A program made the translations under genes and the position numbers. Of a DNA stretch of 64,000 nt, positions 34,805-46,339 are shown in pieces. The notes under the pieces are model-generated. The model made no database searches and was not told the origin of the DNA. It worked only from the letters and a program-made list of their open reading frames with translations. The DNA comes from Mrakia gelida (Eukaryota; Basidiomycota; Tremellomycetes; Cystofilobasidiales; Mrakiaceae). Positions within the stretch are counted from its first letter, which is position 1. Each line of letters begins with the position of its first letter. The stretch lies in the NCBI GenBank assembly GCA_024345305.1, contig BRON01000019.1, positions 186,001-250,000 on the forward strand, given 5' to 3'.

Positions 34805-36497
34805 CTAATCCGACTCGTAGAATTCCTCCACTGGTACCCTCGCCTTTGCGTACGCAACAAAAAGCCATTCCGCTCTCCCGCTCCTCGACTCCTTCATCAC
34901 CTCCACCGCCTCCTCCGTTATCGCAGCACACTTCTTCACATCCAACGTCGTCAACGATGAGCAAAGCCCTTCCCCTTCCCGTAGGGTGAGAGCCTCGATC
35001 AGAGCGTCGGAGAAGCGAGCTCCTCCGACCTCGAGCCGTTTGAGCGAGGGGAGGAACGCGAGGTGGGAGATGAAGGTGGCCTCGTCCGGAGCGTCCTTGT
35101 TCGATAGTAGGAGGGTTTCGAGGTGGTAGGGTCCGACGACGGTGGACAAGGGATGGAAGAGGAAGGGGATGTAGGAGCTTGGACTTCGTTGGAGGTCGAG
35201 GAAGCGAAGGTTGGGGAGGTCGAAGCAAGTTGCCTCGATTCCGCGACGGCCGCCGCCCAGGCTGAAGGTACGGAGGTATGGGAGAGAAACGATGTGGATG
35301 GAGTTATTGCTGGAAAGGATAGGAATGGGGGTGAAGATGCGGAAGGCGGCTGTTTGGACGTGGAGGCGTTGAAGGTTGGGAGGAAGGTTCGTGGTGTCGA
35401 GGAGGAAGTCGCTGCTACGAACGACGAGAGATCGGAGGTTGGGAAGAGGTTGAGAGGGTAGTTCGAAAGCTCCAAGGCCGATTGAGGTGACGGTGAGGTG
35501 GGAGAGAGGAGGAGCAAGGTCGCTTGCGTTGAACCCGAGGATGGGCCAGACCTCCTTGCAGGCTTCGCTGCTCGATATCACCAGAGACTCCAAGCTACTG
35601 CCTTTCCCGGCCAGACTAGCGAGAACCGGTGAAGTCCCGATGTCCGGTCCCACGCCTCTGAGACGGCGGTTCTCCCTCAGTTGGACGACGAGGTGGGTTG
35701 CCCGTCCTTTGGCGGAGAGGGTATCGACCTTCTTTGCTCCGCCTTAGGACCTATCCGCCATTTCCCCCATAACTTGCAATCCCCAACAAAGATCGACCTC
35801 CACCTTCGCGAGACTGCTGCAAGAGGGAAGGCGGCGCTGGAGTCGTTGACTGATTCGACGACGAAACGACCGATGAGGGCGAGGATTTCGTTGGGGAGGT
35901 GATGGTCGACGAGGTTGAGGTGGGAGAGACGATGTTGAAGGAGGGATTCAGACTTGACGACGAGGAGATCGAGCTTGGCATCCGAGCTGACTGGGAGGAG
36001 GGAGAGGATGCTGGTTTGGAGGGATTCCGGGAGGTGAGAGAGGAGGTCGAAGATAAGTCGTTCGGACTTCTACACGGAGATAAAACAAACCGAGTCAGTT
36101 CGGTGCTGCTTAAATGTGATAGCTAGCTCTCTACACCAGCGACTGAGAGGAAGAGGTCGATTCATCATGAACTCAGAGCGAAAAGAAGACTGACCTCTTC
36201 GTCGACGACGGCCGGTGAAACTCCTCGAAGGAAGGCCAGCTCGAGGGCCTGAGCTTGTCGAGAACGACCGCTTTGGGAGCGAGAACGGCGATCCATTGGT
36301 CTCCAAGCTGTAGGCTCTGTTCGGAAGAATTTTAGAGACAGAGAAGGAGTCAGCGAGAAGGAGGGAACGAAGAGGAAGGCAAAGAAGGAAATCAAGCTCA
36401 CGTCGTCGAACTGCCTCAAAGCCTCGTCAAACGCTCCCAATCGGAGGAAATTGATCCCTTTCCTATACGACGCAGCCCAAGGTAGTTCTGGTAGCAT
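34805..36497 (-). pseudogene. F-box/TPR-like/LRR gene A3, two frameshifts
   Basis: Exon 1 (36402-36497) encodes a TPR-like helix pair ending GAFDEALRQFDD. Exon 2 (36195-36316) is 122 nt, not a multiple of three as in intact A5; similarity switches frame between VVLDKLR and ALELAFLRG, so one base has been lost near 36240. Exon 3 (34805-36069) contains the F-box (HLPNEILALIGRFVV ... VSRRWRSIFVGDCKLWG). Soon after, near 35730, a second frameshift leads to a stop, while the repeats (LRSLVVRSSDF, LPNLRFLDLQRS) continue in another frame to the natural end EEFYESD at 34805. Without lesions it would be a 500-residue SCF adaptor-like protein. Confidence 0.8.
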
Positions 36498-36645
36498 TTC
36501 TTCTAGGGCAGAAGATGGGAGAAGAGAGGAGGGAGGGAAGGGTCGAAGCCGTTGAAGGTCAACTTTGAAAACGAGCGAGCTCAGCTTCTCCTTCCTTCCC
36601 TTCGTTTTCGAGTTGACCGCAACCCACCATCCTCCTCCAACATCT

Positions 36646-37724
36646 ATGGCTCCTCGAACTCGATCTCAAGGCATCAGACCCCTCCCCCTCCTCCCCACCG
36701 AACTCAAACGAGAGATCCTCCGCTTCTGCGATCCTCCGACCCTCGCCAACGCTTCCCTCTGCTCTCTCGCCTTCCTCGAGCTCGCCTCGCCCCTTCTTTA
36801 CGACGAGATCACCATCACCGGATTGCCTCATCTCTGCCAACTCTTCGGATCCAGGGTAAGCGAACTTCCTCATTTTCGCATCCCCGAGAGCTGCTATGTA
36901 CATACTGAGTCCCTCTCCTTTCACAGCCTTCCGGTCGTCCCTTCGCCTCCCTCCTCTCCCTCGACCACTGTCGGACCCTCACTTTCGTCGGACTCAAGGA
37001 GGACCTGGTCTCGGGTACCGCCATGGCGAAGTACAGAATCCTTCACGACAAGAACCTCTCCATCGACACTTTCGACCTTACCTTTTACGTCGACGAGGAG
37101 ACAGACGAAGAGGTCACCGCAACACCTTGGGCGACGCTTCTCAACCTCTTCAACCCAACCCACGCCACCCTTCGCTGCTCCTCCAATCTCGATTCCGCAT
37201 GGATCCCTCTAAGTCAAGTTCAATGGACACGCCTGAGTTCCATCAGTTTCGACAGATGCTTGATGGACGAAGATCTCGAGGAGTGTTGCGCCTTCTCCCC
37301 TTCGGATCCAAACGCGGTCGTCGCCGTCGAGTACGACCTCTCTCGCTACGGCGAGGACGACTGTATCGTCTGGCTCGACTACCTTACCTATCAGATCGGG
37401 TGGTATGGCAAGGAGATGGATGGATAGGGGGGAAGCTGGTTGGAGGAGAGCGTGCAGGTTTCGGAGGTGGTTTTTCGAGTGGTGGACGCGGAGCGATTGA
37501 AGGGTTGCGCGGATAGTTTGGAGGGGCGATGGGAGCTGAACGGGGTGTACGGTGATCTGCTTAGAAGGACGAAGGAGAAGTTTCGCGTTGTGAGTTCCGC
37601 TTTTGCTTGAGAACGACTGAACTCCGAGTCGCGACTTCCTTGTTGGCGCTCGCTTTCTGCAATCACCTGCTGACCCCGATCACTCTGCTCTCGCTCTCGT
37701 ACGGTTCAGGTCCTGCGACAGTGA
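36646..37724 (+). pseudogene. Short F-box-type gene B2, interrupted by one TAG
   Basis: Three exons (36646-36855, 36927-37589, 37710-37724) join in phase. The start MAPRTRSQGI leads into LPTELKREILRFCDPPTLAN ... LELASPLLY, the F-box-type motif, then CRTLTFVGLKEDL, LLNLFNPTHATLR and WTRLSSISFDRC, ending TKEKFRV-VLRQ. TAG at 37425-37427 (codon 237 of 295) interrupts it. After the stop the frame is open and still similar to B1 (SWLEESVQVSEVVFRV), so only the last fifth would be lost. The GAG ATG GAT GGA context gives no sign of an intron around the stop. Confidence 0.75.
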
Positions 37725-37784
37725 TCCTCGATCTCCCCTGGGTTGTTTCTCGTCCCCTCGCCTGCTCGGACGTGAGCTCTTCTT

Positions 37785-38060
37785 GAAGCTCGCTGGTCGA
37801 CGTGTCGTCCATGGTTCGTCGCGTCTGCGTCCTTTACGCCCTCGAGACGAGGTACCTGCTTCGGGAGCTGACTCCTCGGACTCTACGCTCTAACAGGTAC
37901 AGGTCTACGTCCTTCGATGGAAGTCCATCGATGCGCCTTCCGACGGAAGGGGAGGACTGGCGAAGAGAGAGAGGTTGGACGATCTCGTCTGTTGTCTTCG
38001 TTTTGCTTCGAGTAGTCTAGTCTATAGATAGCGTTGTTTCTTCGTCTCTCGACGTCGTCT
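37785..38060 (+). repeat. Conserved non-coding block downstream of B2 (copy 2)
   Basis: Partner of 34030-34300; see that entry. It keeps the same putative acceptor and lies between B2 and A4, about 200 bp before the A4 start codon. Confidence 0.7.
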
Positions 38061-38259
38061 ATCTCTGTGGCTCGCTTGCCCAGTAGCTCGAGAGCAGATT
38101 TTCCCGTCCCTACTCTCGCAGTTTCTCGTGATCGACCGACACAGCACCTGCAGGATCTCGATCAAGCGAAGAGCTCGATTCGAGTTGCCTCCTCCCTCCG
38201 ACCACTTCGACCTCAGCTCCCTCCCTTCCTCTCTTTCCTTCTCGCTCGGTCGCCCGGAT

Positions 38260-40329
38260 ATGATCCCTCCTCAACCTTGGTACGCTCCCTTTGATCGGGG
38301 ATACGAAGCTCTGCTCGCAGAGAGGTACGAGGAGGCGCTGATCGAGTTCGACAAGGTGAGCTCGACTTTCCTTCCCTTGTTCTCTCGATCCCTTTTGCTT
38401 GCGGCCTCTCGCTTCTTCTTCGTGGACTGACGCTCCCATTCTTACCTGGGGGTTTGGAAGGCTGTTGCTCTCGGTGGAGAAGTCGTCAGAGTGTTCTCCT
38501 CTCGTCAGGAAGTGCTCGAGAACATCCGAGCGATGGAGCTCTCCTTACTCGACCTCGACGCTTCAGGACGAGCTCAGGCCAACGTCGACTTCGACCTCGA
38601 GAAGGTGAGAAGACGCGTTCCATTTCTTCTTCACTTGAGGCTGCCCTGGACTCCATGCCTCCGCTCTTCTCGAGTTTCTGAGATGGGTCGGGCGAGAAGA
38701 ACGGGAAAGGAGAGTCGAGTTCAACCTCGCTCGTTGTTTCACTCTCAACAACTCGTTCAGCAGACTGACTTAGGCTCCTTGACTCAACTTGAGTTCTACC
38801 AGAATTCCCAAAGACTCTTCAGGACTCTTAGTCGTCTACCTCTCATCCTCAGAGCTCCCCTCCTCCGTATCGACAACGGCAAGTTCTTCGACCCCGTTTC
38901 CTCCTGGAAGGCTGCCTCCCTCTACTTCCCTCACGTTCAAGCTGTTCGGACCAGGCTTCGCTCGACCACTCGGAACGTCGTTGACTACCTTCCAGCCGAG
39001 ATCCTCTCCTCCATCGCTCACCACATCGTCGATACCTCCCTCTCGGAACCCATCGTCGACGTCGAGTCGTCGAGATCAGCCGTCGACCTCTCCTCCGTCT
39101 CGCGTCGGTGGAGGTCGATCTTCCTCGAGGACAAAGGCCTGTGGGGGAAGGTTTACTTCCGAGGAGGAGATCGGTGGAAGGAGGAATTGGAGTTCTTCGC
39201 GTCGAGGGGTCCCCTGACAGACATCGAGCTCGGACGAGGAGACGAGTACATCCGACCCTTCGTCGAGCACCTTTGAGGGAAGGGAGCCAGTCTCAGACGA
39301 CTCGTCATCCCCGAGGCCATGCAGTCGACCCTCGACGACATCTGGAGGATATGGGAGACACCAGCACGATCCCTTCGGACTCTCGGAATCTCCTGGCGAG
39401 CAGAAACACTCCTCCATCTTCCCCTCCCTCCCACTCTCGACCACATCGCGTCCCTCACCTCCCTCCAACTCGCCGGAATCTACCCTTCCCTCGACATCTT
39501 CGCCTCGGGCCTCAACTTAACCCACACCCACTCTCTCCAACCTCTCCTCGCCTACCTTCCAAAGCTGCAAACTCTCGACCTCTTCGGCCCAAACCTCACC
39601 CTCGGTCCCTACGTTCCCTCCATCCTCGACGAAGGCAAGCCCAACCCGTTCCCCTTCCCGATGGGAGAGCCAGTCGAGGTCCCAAACCTCAAGGAGCTCA
39701 TCTCCAACTTCGACGGATCCGGAAGCCAAGTCAACGAACTTCCTCCCTCCTACACGCCCGGCTTCCTCCTCCCCAAACTCGAATCCCTCAACCTCATGTC
39801 CAAGACCTACCTCCCCTTCCTCTTCCCTTCCTCCCTCCCTCTCATTCCCAACGAACCCAACATCAACACCACCCATCTCAAGACACTGGAACTCACCTCT
39901 CCCTTCGCTTTCGACCCTCTCCTCTTCGCTACCCACCTTCAACACATGCCCTCCCTCTCCAACCTCGCCATCAACCTCCATCGCACCTCACCCCTCGACG
40001 GCATCGTCGACGCTCTCGCCGCTCCACCAGAGGAAGGCAAGAAGATGTTTCTGTGTCCCGAGCTAGATTCGATTTCGTTCCTCGAGTCCAACGTGGGAGG
40101 GAAGAGTCTCCGAGGATTGATCGCGTCGCGAGCGGCGCCGGAGAGTTCTTGGAGGATCGAGCAGAAGCCCGAGGGGAGGAAACTTGGGACGGTCGACATT
40201 CGGGGAGCGACGGGAGTGTTCTTGTCGGAAGATGAGAACTGGTTGAGGTTTGGATTGGCGTACTTCACGGGGAGGGACGATTCGGTGCAGACCGGGTCGA
40301 CGTACAGAAGGATTAGAGGAGATGTGTGA
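38260..40329 (+). pseudogene. F-box/TPR-like/LRR gene A4, interrupted by one TGA
   Basis: Exons 38260-38355, 38461-38604 and 38803-40329 are in phase and have exactly the lengths (96 and 144 nt) of intact A5 for exons 1 and 2. The TPR-like part reads LLAERYEEALIEFDK-AVALG. Exon 3 has the F-box (DYLPAEILSSIAHHIVD ... VSRRWRSIFLEDKGLWG) and repeats such as LPKLQTLDLFG and LPKLESLNLM. TGA at 39274-39276 stands where A7 has CGA (RGKGA), so a single C-to-T change in a TCG context explains it. Without the stop the product is 588 residues. Reading through would restore the full repeat domain; termination leaves the F-box with almost no repeats. Confidence 0.78.
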
Positions 40330-41205
40330 GTCAGTAGAGTAGGTTGAGTGTTTGCGTATCTATCTTATCTATCTATTCGCACTATGGTCAGATCCTGTTG
40401 GAACGGGTCATAGCGAGCAAAGAAAACGACAAAGAGCTCGACGCGTCGAGCAGCAGCGAAACACCGTTTCCTCTCTCCTTACGACTTCAACAGTCTCCCT
40501 CCAGATCTCGAGACAAAGGATTTGCAGAATGTCATCGCCTCGAGGGACTAAAACTGCTCGAAGGAACGGAGTAAGCGAAAGAGCGAGGGTCCGACGCGAG
40601 AACAAAAATGAAAGCCCAACGAACGTCCCTCTCATCCACCTTCCTCGCGTCTTCCGTCTCCCCCAGACACCAAGCACCAAAACGCGACCAGACGATAGAG
40701 ATCCGAAGTTAGAAAGGGTATAGAGACGAGGAGTGCCTGTTCCGCCGGCGGTCGGACCCGCCGAAAGATCCGAGGGCTGAGTCGAGCGAGGTCCAGGCGG
40801 CCAGTCGAGTTTGAGGTGGGAGGGATCGGACGACGATAGGATGATGGGTATACGATATGATTTGCGACTTGGTGGAATGCTGCAGCGTCAGTGATTGCAC
40901 GAGGCCCGAGGCGAGGCGGGGCGAGACGAGAAGCGACTCACAAGACGAGGAACGCGAGCGGAGAACACGATGAGAGAGGAGGAGGAGGTTGAAATGGGGG
41001 AATTGTCGATCGAGAGGGATGGCTTGGATGGGCTGAGACGTAAGCTAGACGACCGAGTGAGGATCTGTGAAGAGAGAACGGGAGGAGTGATCAGAATGGA
41101 GAGACGACGACGAGACAAAGACGGGACGAAGGATGGACCGACGAGTTGAAGATGCGAGAGAGACGATGAAAGGAATCCGAACCGATGGACAGGACTTGAA
41201 GGTAG
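40330..41205. other. Intergenic region between convergent A4 and BTB gene
   Basis: About 870 bp between two converging genes. The BTB transcript seems to have further splice-like signals in its trailer (near 41180 and 41060). I see no additional gene. Confidence 0.45.
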
Positions 41206-42100
41206 TTATTCGTCTGTGAACGAAGGAGAGATCAAGGTCAGCGGCGTCTTGAGGAAGGGGAGAACGCGCTCGCGACGACTCACCGAGGTTGAGGTCGAAG
41301 GAACGTTCCATGGCCTGCATGAACGTCTTCATCCCTCCCTTATAATTGAACTTGGTGTCGTGCAGAAGCGCCGACTCCAATCTTCCGAAGTGATAGAAGA
41401 ATCCGACGGGTAGGCGAAGGAAGATGGAAGGGAGGATGTTGTAGACGTTTTGAGGCTTCCAATGGTCGAGGATTTGCGTGTTTCGAGGGTTCCTGTTGGT
41501 GCTGTCTGGTTTCAAACGCGTTGGGGCTTCATACTCGTTGAACCAAGCTTGGAGAGAGGATCTGGCGAGCTTGGGGATGTCGTAGACGACGGCGAGAGCG
41601 AGTGTCGTCAAAGGTTCCCTCTCTAAGATCTTTCCTTCCTTGAGGACGACGCAAAGCGTAGGGATGATGGTGCTGACGTCGAACTTGTGAGCCATCTCGA
41701 AGAGTGGGATGATGGCGTCCAGGTTGTCGAGATCGTCCTCGTTCTCGTCGATGGAAGCGAAGACGTCGCCGAAGGTCTCCCGATGGATCCAGCGAAGGAA
41801 GAGCTCGAGATCCTTCCCCTTCTCCGCCATCTTGACGACTGGAAGTCCTCCAGGAGCTGCTTGCCCTTCCTTGATCTCTCCTGCTTGCTGTGGAGGTCGA
41901 GCGATCTCGAGCATGTCCTCCAGGACCGAGGAAGCGGCGACGAGGTAGGATCGTTTGGTTGCGAAGAGGACTCCGTCGACGGAACGAAGGAGGATGTCGG
42001 CCGAGGGATGGTTGAAGTAGGTGCTGAACTCTTCGACGACGGGGAGGGGAGGAGGAGTGGCTGGAGAGGTTCTCTTGCGTTTGGGGGCGGCTGGAGGCAT
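41206..42100 (-). CDS. BTB/POZ domain protein
   Basis: A long first exon (41284-42100) and an 8-nt terminal exon (41206-41213) give 274 residues ending FDLNLDE. After a basic start (MPPAAPKRKRTSPAT), residues 30-150 form a BTB fold: FNHPSADILLRSVDGVLFAT, KRSYLVAASSVLEDML, LELFLRWIHRETFGDV, then FEMAHKFDVSTIIPTLCVVL and LALAVVYDIPKLARSSLQA, typical of fungal BTB proteins. No Kelch, MATH or zinc-finger partner domain is present. BTB proteins often bridge substrates to Cul3 ligases; that role is inferred here. The terminal exon is short, so the exact C-terminus is less sure. Confidence 0.85.
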
Positions 42101-42549
42101 GGTGAAGGGAGAGGAGGGGAGGAGGGGAGGAGGGAGGGCGGGAGGGAGGAGGATTGAAGGATTCAGGGAGGCTTTGGGAGGGAACGACGAGCTTGATTGG
42201 TGTCTGGCTCGAGGGTGTCGAGAAGATGGAGAAGACAGCGGCTGGAAAAGTATGAGATAAAGCAGTCGGAAGGGAATGGTGGTGGGTTGCGTTGAACTCG
42301 AAAACAACGGAGAGAAGGGAAGGTGAGCTCGCTCGTTTTGGGAGGTCTCCTCCGACCGCATCGAACTCCCTCAACAGTTTTGCACCTCACCTTTTGAGAG
42401 CCTCTCATTCGCCCTCAAGCCTCCCTTCCATCTCCTCCAACCCAAATCTCGCTTCTTTGACTCGAATCCATCGCTTGGACGGGCAGCAAAGACGACCTCG
42501 ACTTTCCTCCGGTTTCTCCCTCCCTCCTCGCTCGTCACCTTCTGGTTCG
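42101..42549. other. Divergent intergenic region between BTB gene and B3
   Basis: About 450 bp between two head-to-head genes; no feature beyond pyrimidine-rich leader sequence. Confidence 0.45.
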
Positions 42550-43641
42550 ATGGCTTCGACCGTGAGTGATTTCTCCTGTCAAATATACAACCTCTCGACG
42601 CTTATGCTCTTGCATTTCTCTTTTCAGCGATCCTCCTCTCGTCGAGCTCGCCAACTGCCTTGGGATGTGCTCGTCCTCGTCTTTCAACTCTCGGACGATC
42701 CAACCCTCGCCGTCTTCGGTAGAGTCTCGCTAGACGTTTCGGTCGCCACATCGTCGATCCTCTACAAGTACATCGATATCAAGTCCCTCAAGCAGTTGGG
42801 GAAACTCTTCAGGGAGAGGAAACAGCGAAAGGCGAGCCCTCCTCCTTCTCCTTCGAGCTTCGGCTCTCGAACTCTTTTCCATGTCTGACCCTACTGCCGC
42901 TCTCCCTTCTTACAGAACGCCTCGAAACCGTCTCGGATCAGCCCTCATCTATCTCTCACCCAACTCCACACCCTCATCATCAATCTCACCGACGATGCGG
43001 CAGTCCTGGATCTCGAGTTTGACCTCGACCCCGAGGACTACGAAGGCGTCGCTCCTCCCACCCTCGACTTCAGTCGCATCTCCTACCACGATCCTCTTCC
43101 CATCCACTCTGTACAACTCGCCTACGCCGAACAAAACCGCGACCCGCTCGTCCAATTCCTACATTCCCATTTCCTCCCTCACCTCAACCCAACCCGTTGC
43201 GCGCACAAGAGGACGACGGATCGAGGCTACGAGCTTTGGACGTGCATCTCCGACGCTCGTCCTCTCGCTTCCTGGACCAGGCTCAGGACGCTTCGACTCG
43301 ACGGAACGGTCCCCTACATCTTCAGACAGCCCCGGTCGGTCGAGGAGACACAGTTCAAGTTCAAGATCGGTTTCCTCTCGCGTGAGAGGTTCGGCGACCT
43401 CGACCGGATCGAAATCGTTCTCGCTTCTTTCGAAGACCTGTATACACCAGATCGCGAGGACTCAGGATTGTACTTGCTGAAGGAGCTGGACCTGAAGGGG
43501 AACTTCTTCGGTGCTGAGGACTTGAAGGACGGGACGATCGTGCTCGAAGTTGGCTCGGAGGAGGAGAGGGTCGCGGTGGAGAAGGCAGTTGCTGCTCTCG
43601 TTCGGACGAAGGAGAAGTTCCAGGTCGTTCTTGTACAGTAG
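42550..43641 (+). CDS. Short F-box-type protein B3
   Basis: Three exons (42550-42561, 42628-42831, 42916-43641) give 313 residues and no lesion. Exon 1 is only four codons (MAST). The motif LPWDVLVLVFQLSDDPTLAV ... SILYKYIDIKSL is a divergent F-box-like start, followed by loosely leucine-rich sequence (LHTLIINLTDDA, WTRLRTLRLDGTV) and the family B ending TKEKFQVVLVQ. The second intron has a GC donor (AAG|GCGAGC); no GT close by keeps the frame. It is the most divergent B member and the only one with an intact frame. Confidence 0.7.
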
Positions 43642-44599
43642 CGTGCGTCCGTTGCCTTCTTTCCCTTGTTGGTCACAGAAGGAGGAAGTGGACCTCGTTG
43701 GCTGATCTACTCTCTTCGTTCGTTTTCTTATCCAGACGCGTCGAGCTGTCCCCGTCCTCCGTCCTTTCTACCTCGTTTTCCTCGGTTTTGGAGCTCTACC
43801 GAGGTCAGTCTCAACTGAACTATGCTCCGCTGGACATCAGTTCTTGAGAGAGAATGACAGCTCATCCTTCGCTCTTCCTACTTTGTTCGCAGATTTTCCT
43901 CGTCGTCTTCCCTCGCTTTCGAGTTGGTCTTCCTCGGCATCCTCGTTCGATACGCTCCTCTCCAGAGGCGATACGGCTCTTCCATTATCTGCTCTATATG
44001 TCAGTCTACTGTGAGTACTGAGGGACTGTCATCAGAGTTGTTCGCTCGACGAGATTCGCCGACGCGTGCTGATTTCCCGCTTTTCCTCTTCCTTCTGCCT
44101 GAGCAGGCTTCCTCCGAGCGGAGTCGTCACCATCATCGCTTCTGGTGCCGACCGTTGACGTTACCGAGGTCTCTCTTCTGTACCTTCTTCGTGAATTTCT
44201 TTCGTGAGTCTACCCTCGAAATCGAGCTCGAGACGCGACGGGACGCAACGAGCTTACCTAGTCCCTTTCTCCCTTCTTCTCCACAGATAGTGTTTCTTCT
44301 ACAATGGCGATGCGAACTCATACCTTCACGCACCGACCAACATCTAAGCAGTGCAGCGACGAGGGAGAGACGACGAGAAGCTGCCGTAAAGAACACTGGA
44401 TTGCACAGACCTGAGCTCTCGCCTTCCGAGCTTGATGGCGAGAGGCGGAGGATCCAGAAGCGTTCGTATCCAGGAGACGGCTGGAAGGCAACGTCATTTT
44501 ACGTTGAAAGGACGACGTCGAGGACCTTTCGGTGCTCTCGCAAGCTGACCTCCAACCCCTCCTTTCCCTCTTCTTCCTCCCTTCCACATCCCGTCAGAT
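43642..44599. other. Intergenic region between B3 and A5
   Basis: About 960 bp on the way into A5. A plus-strand open frame of about 250 codons exists but is compositionally unlike the genes here and lacks any domain; splice-like signals near 43737 suggest a spliced B3 trailer or A5 leader. GACGCGTC near 43735. Confidence 0.4.
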
Positions 44600-46339
44600 A
44601 TGATTCCTCCTCTCCCCTGGGTCCAAGCCTATCGTCAAGGTTTCAAGCATCTTCGCTCTCTCGAGTACGAGATGGCTCTTAGGTCGTTCGACGAGGCGAG
44701 TCTTTTCTCCCTTCTCTCGCTTCTCGGTCGCTCGTCCTTTCTGACCGCTCTCCCTTTCGCTTCTTCTTCGATCCATCAGTCGGTCGAGCTTGGAGGCTCT
44801 CAAGTCAAGATCCTTCCTTCGAGGTCAGAGGTTCTCCAAAGTTTGCGGAGTCTGGAGCTGTCGTTTTTGGTGGAGGAGGAGGGAGTGAAGTCGTCGACGT
44901 CAATGAGCGGCGTCGAGGAGGTGGTGAGTCGACCCGTCTCTCTCTCTCTCTCTCTCTTTCGTCCGGATGCACGACCTTGAATCGAATCGCTCATTCTTCC
45001 CACGTTTCCTTCTGGTCCCCAGAGGTCTTCTCGTCTTTTCAGCATCCTGGCTCGCCTCCCTCCTCCCATTCGAACGCTCCTCCTCAATCCGTCAGCTTCA
45101 ACCTCCTTCAAGGACATCTCCTCCCTCGCTCATCAAGAGAGCCTCGAATCCCTCCTCCCAGATCTTAGGACCCATTACCCTCGGAACCTTATCGACTACG
45201 TCCCCGCCGAGGTGCTCACCCTCATCGGTCGACAAGTCTGCCACGATCGAGGCATCGACGCGTCGTTCCAACTCGCCGGCGTCTCTCGACGATGGAGAGC
45301 GATCTTCATCGCCGATGCCGAGCTCTGGGGAAGGATAGAGCTCTTTCGAAAGGATGGCTCGAGGAAGCTGGAGTGTCTGCTGGAGAAGGGACCGCCGAGG
45401 AGTGTTCGAGTCGAGAGGCACGTCGAAGAGCTCGTCGTCGACCTCGTGTTCGAGGCCTTGAAGTGGAACGTCGCATCGCTCACTTCGCTGGACATCCATC
45501 TCACGACCGAGCACGGATTGGAGGACGTATGGATGTTGTCATCGGCACCGCTTGCTCTCACCGAGCTCAAAGTCAACCGCACCTCGAGGTCGGATCCTCC
45601 TCAAATCCCTCTCCCTCTTCACTTCGGTCACATCTCCTCCCTTCTTCGTCTCACCCTCACCTTCTTCAACCCCACCGTCGACTCCTCCCTCTATCCTCTC
45701 CTCCAGCACATTCCACACCTCCAAACCCTCAAACTCCAATTCTGCAACCTCTCCTTCGACTCGCCAACCGCCTCCCCTTCCTCTCCCACCATCATCTCCC
45801 TCCCAAACCTCCTTCGAATCGAATCGGAGGGCTCCACCATCCAATTCGCAGACTCCACAGTCTTCCTCCTACCCCGTCTCGAGGCTTCGGTCCACTGGGA
45901 AGCCGCTCCCTTCGACTTCAACGTCGTCCTCTTCCCTCCCGCTCCCCACCCTCCCAACATCGCCCATCTCGAGGAGCTCGTCGTCGTCTTTGGGTGGGAG
46001 TTAGAGCCGGACCTGGCGAGTATCCTCGGACGCCTCAAGGAGATGCGGTCGCTCGTCAAACTCAACATCAGCTCGCTTTTCCTCGCGGACAACGCCCTCA
46101 TCGACGCGCTCGTTTGGAAAGGCGACGAGGACGCCAACTTCTGCCCTTTCCTTCGCGAGTTGGACTTCGGGGTAGCTTCGGGGGAGGACTTGATTCGGTT
46201 GGTGAAGTCGCGATGGGAAGGCTGGAAGAGGGGGGAGTGCGAGAAGCTAGTCGAGTTGCAGGGAGATGAGACGAGCGAGGGATTGAGGGAGCAGGATTTG
46301 TTGCTGTTGAGGACGATGGTGCAGGTTACCTCTGGTTAA
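44600..46339 (+). CDS. F-box/TPR-like/LRR protein A5 (intact copy)
   Basis: Exons 44600-44695, 44780-44923 and 45023-46339 give 518 residues with no lesion. In order: a TPR-like helix pair (MIPPLPWVQAYRQGF ... YEMALRSFDE), a second short exon (GGSQVKILPSRSEVLQSLRS), the F-box at about residues 140-200 (DYVPAEVLTLIGRQVC ... GVSRRWRAIFIADAELWG), then eight or so leucine-rich repeats (LHFGHISSLLRLTLTFFNP, IPHLQTLKLQFC, LPNLLRIES). The order resembles Dia2/Pof3 SCF adaptors: repeats bind the substrate and the F-box binds Skp1. The first intron has a GC donor (GAG|GCGAGT) where sister copies have GTGAG, so splicing efficiency may be reduced. This is the best reference for the whole family. Confidence 0.82.

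Noticed and set aside
43924..44682. Plus-strand open frame of 252 codons between B3 and A5
   Set aside because: It runs into A5 exon 1 in the wrong frame and has no domain; it is probably leader sequence.
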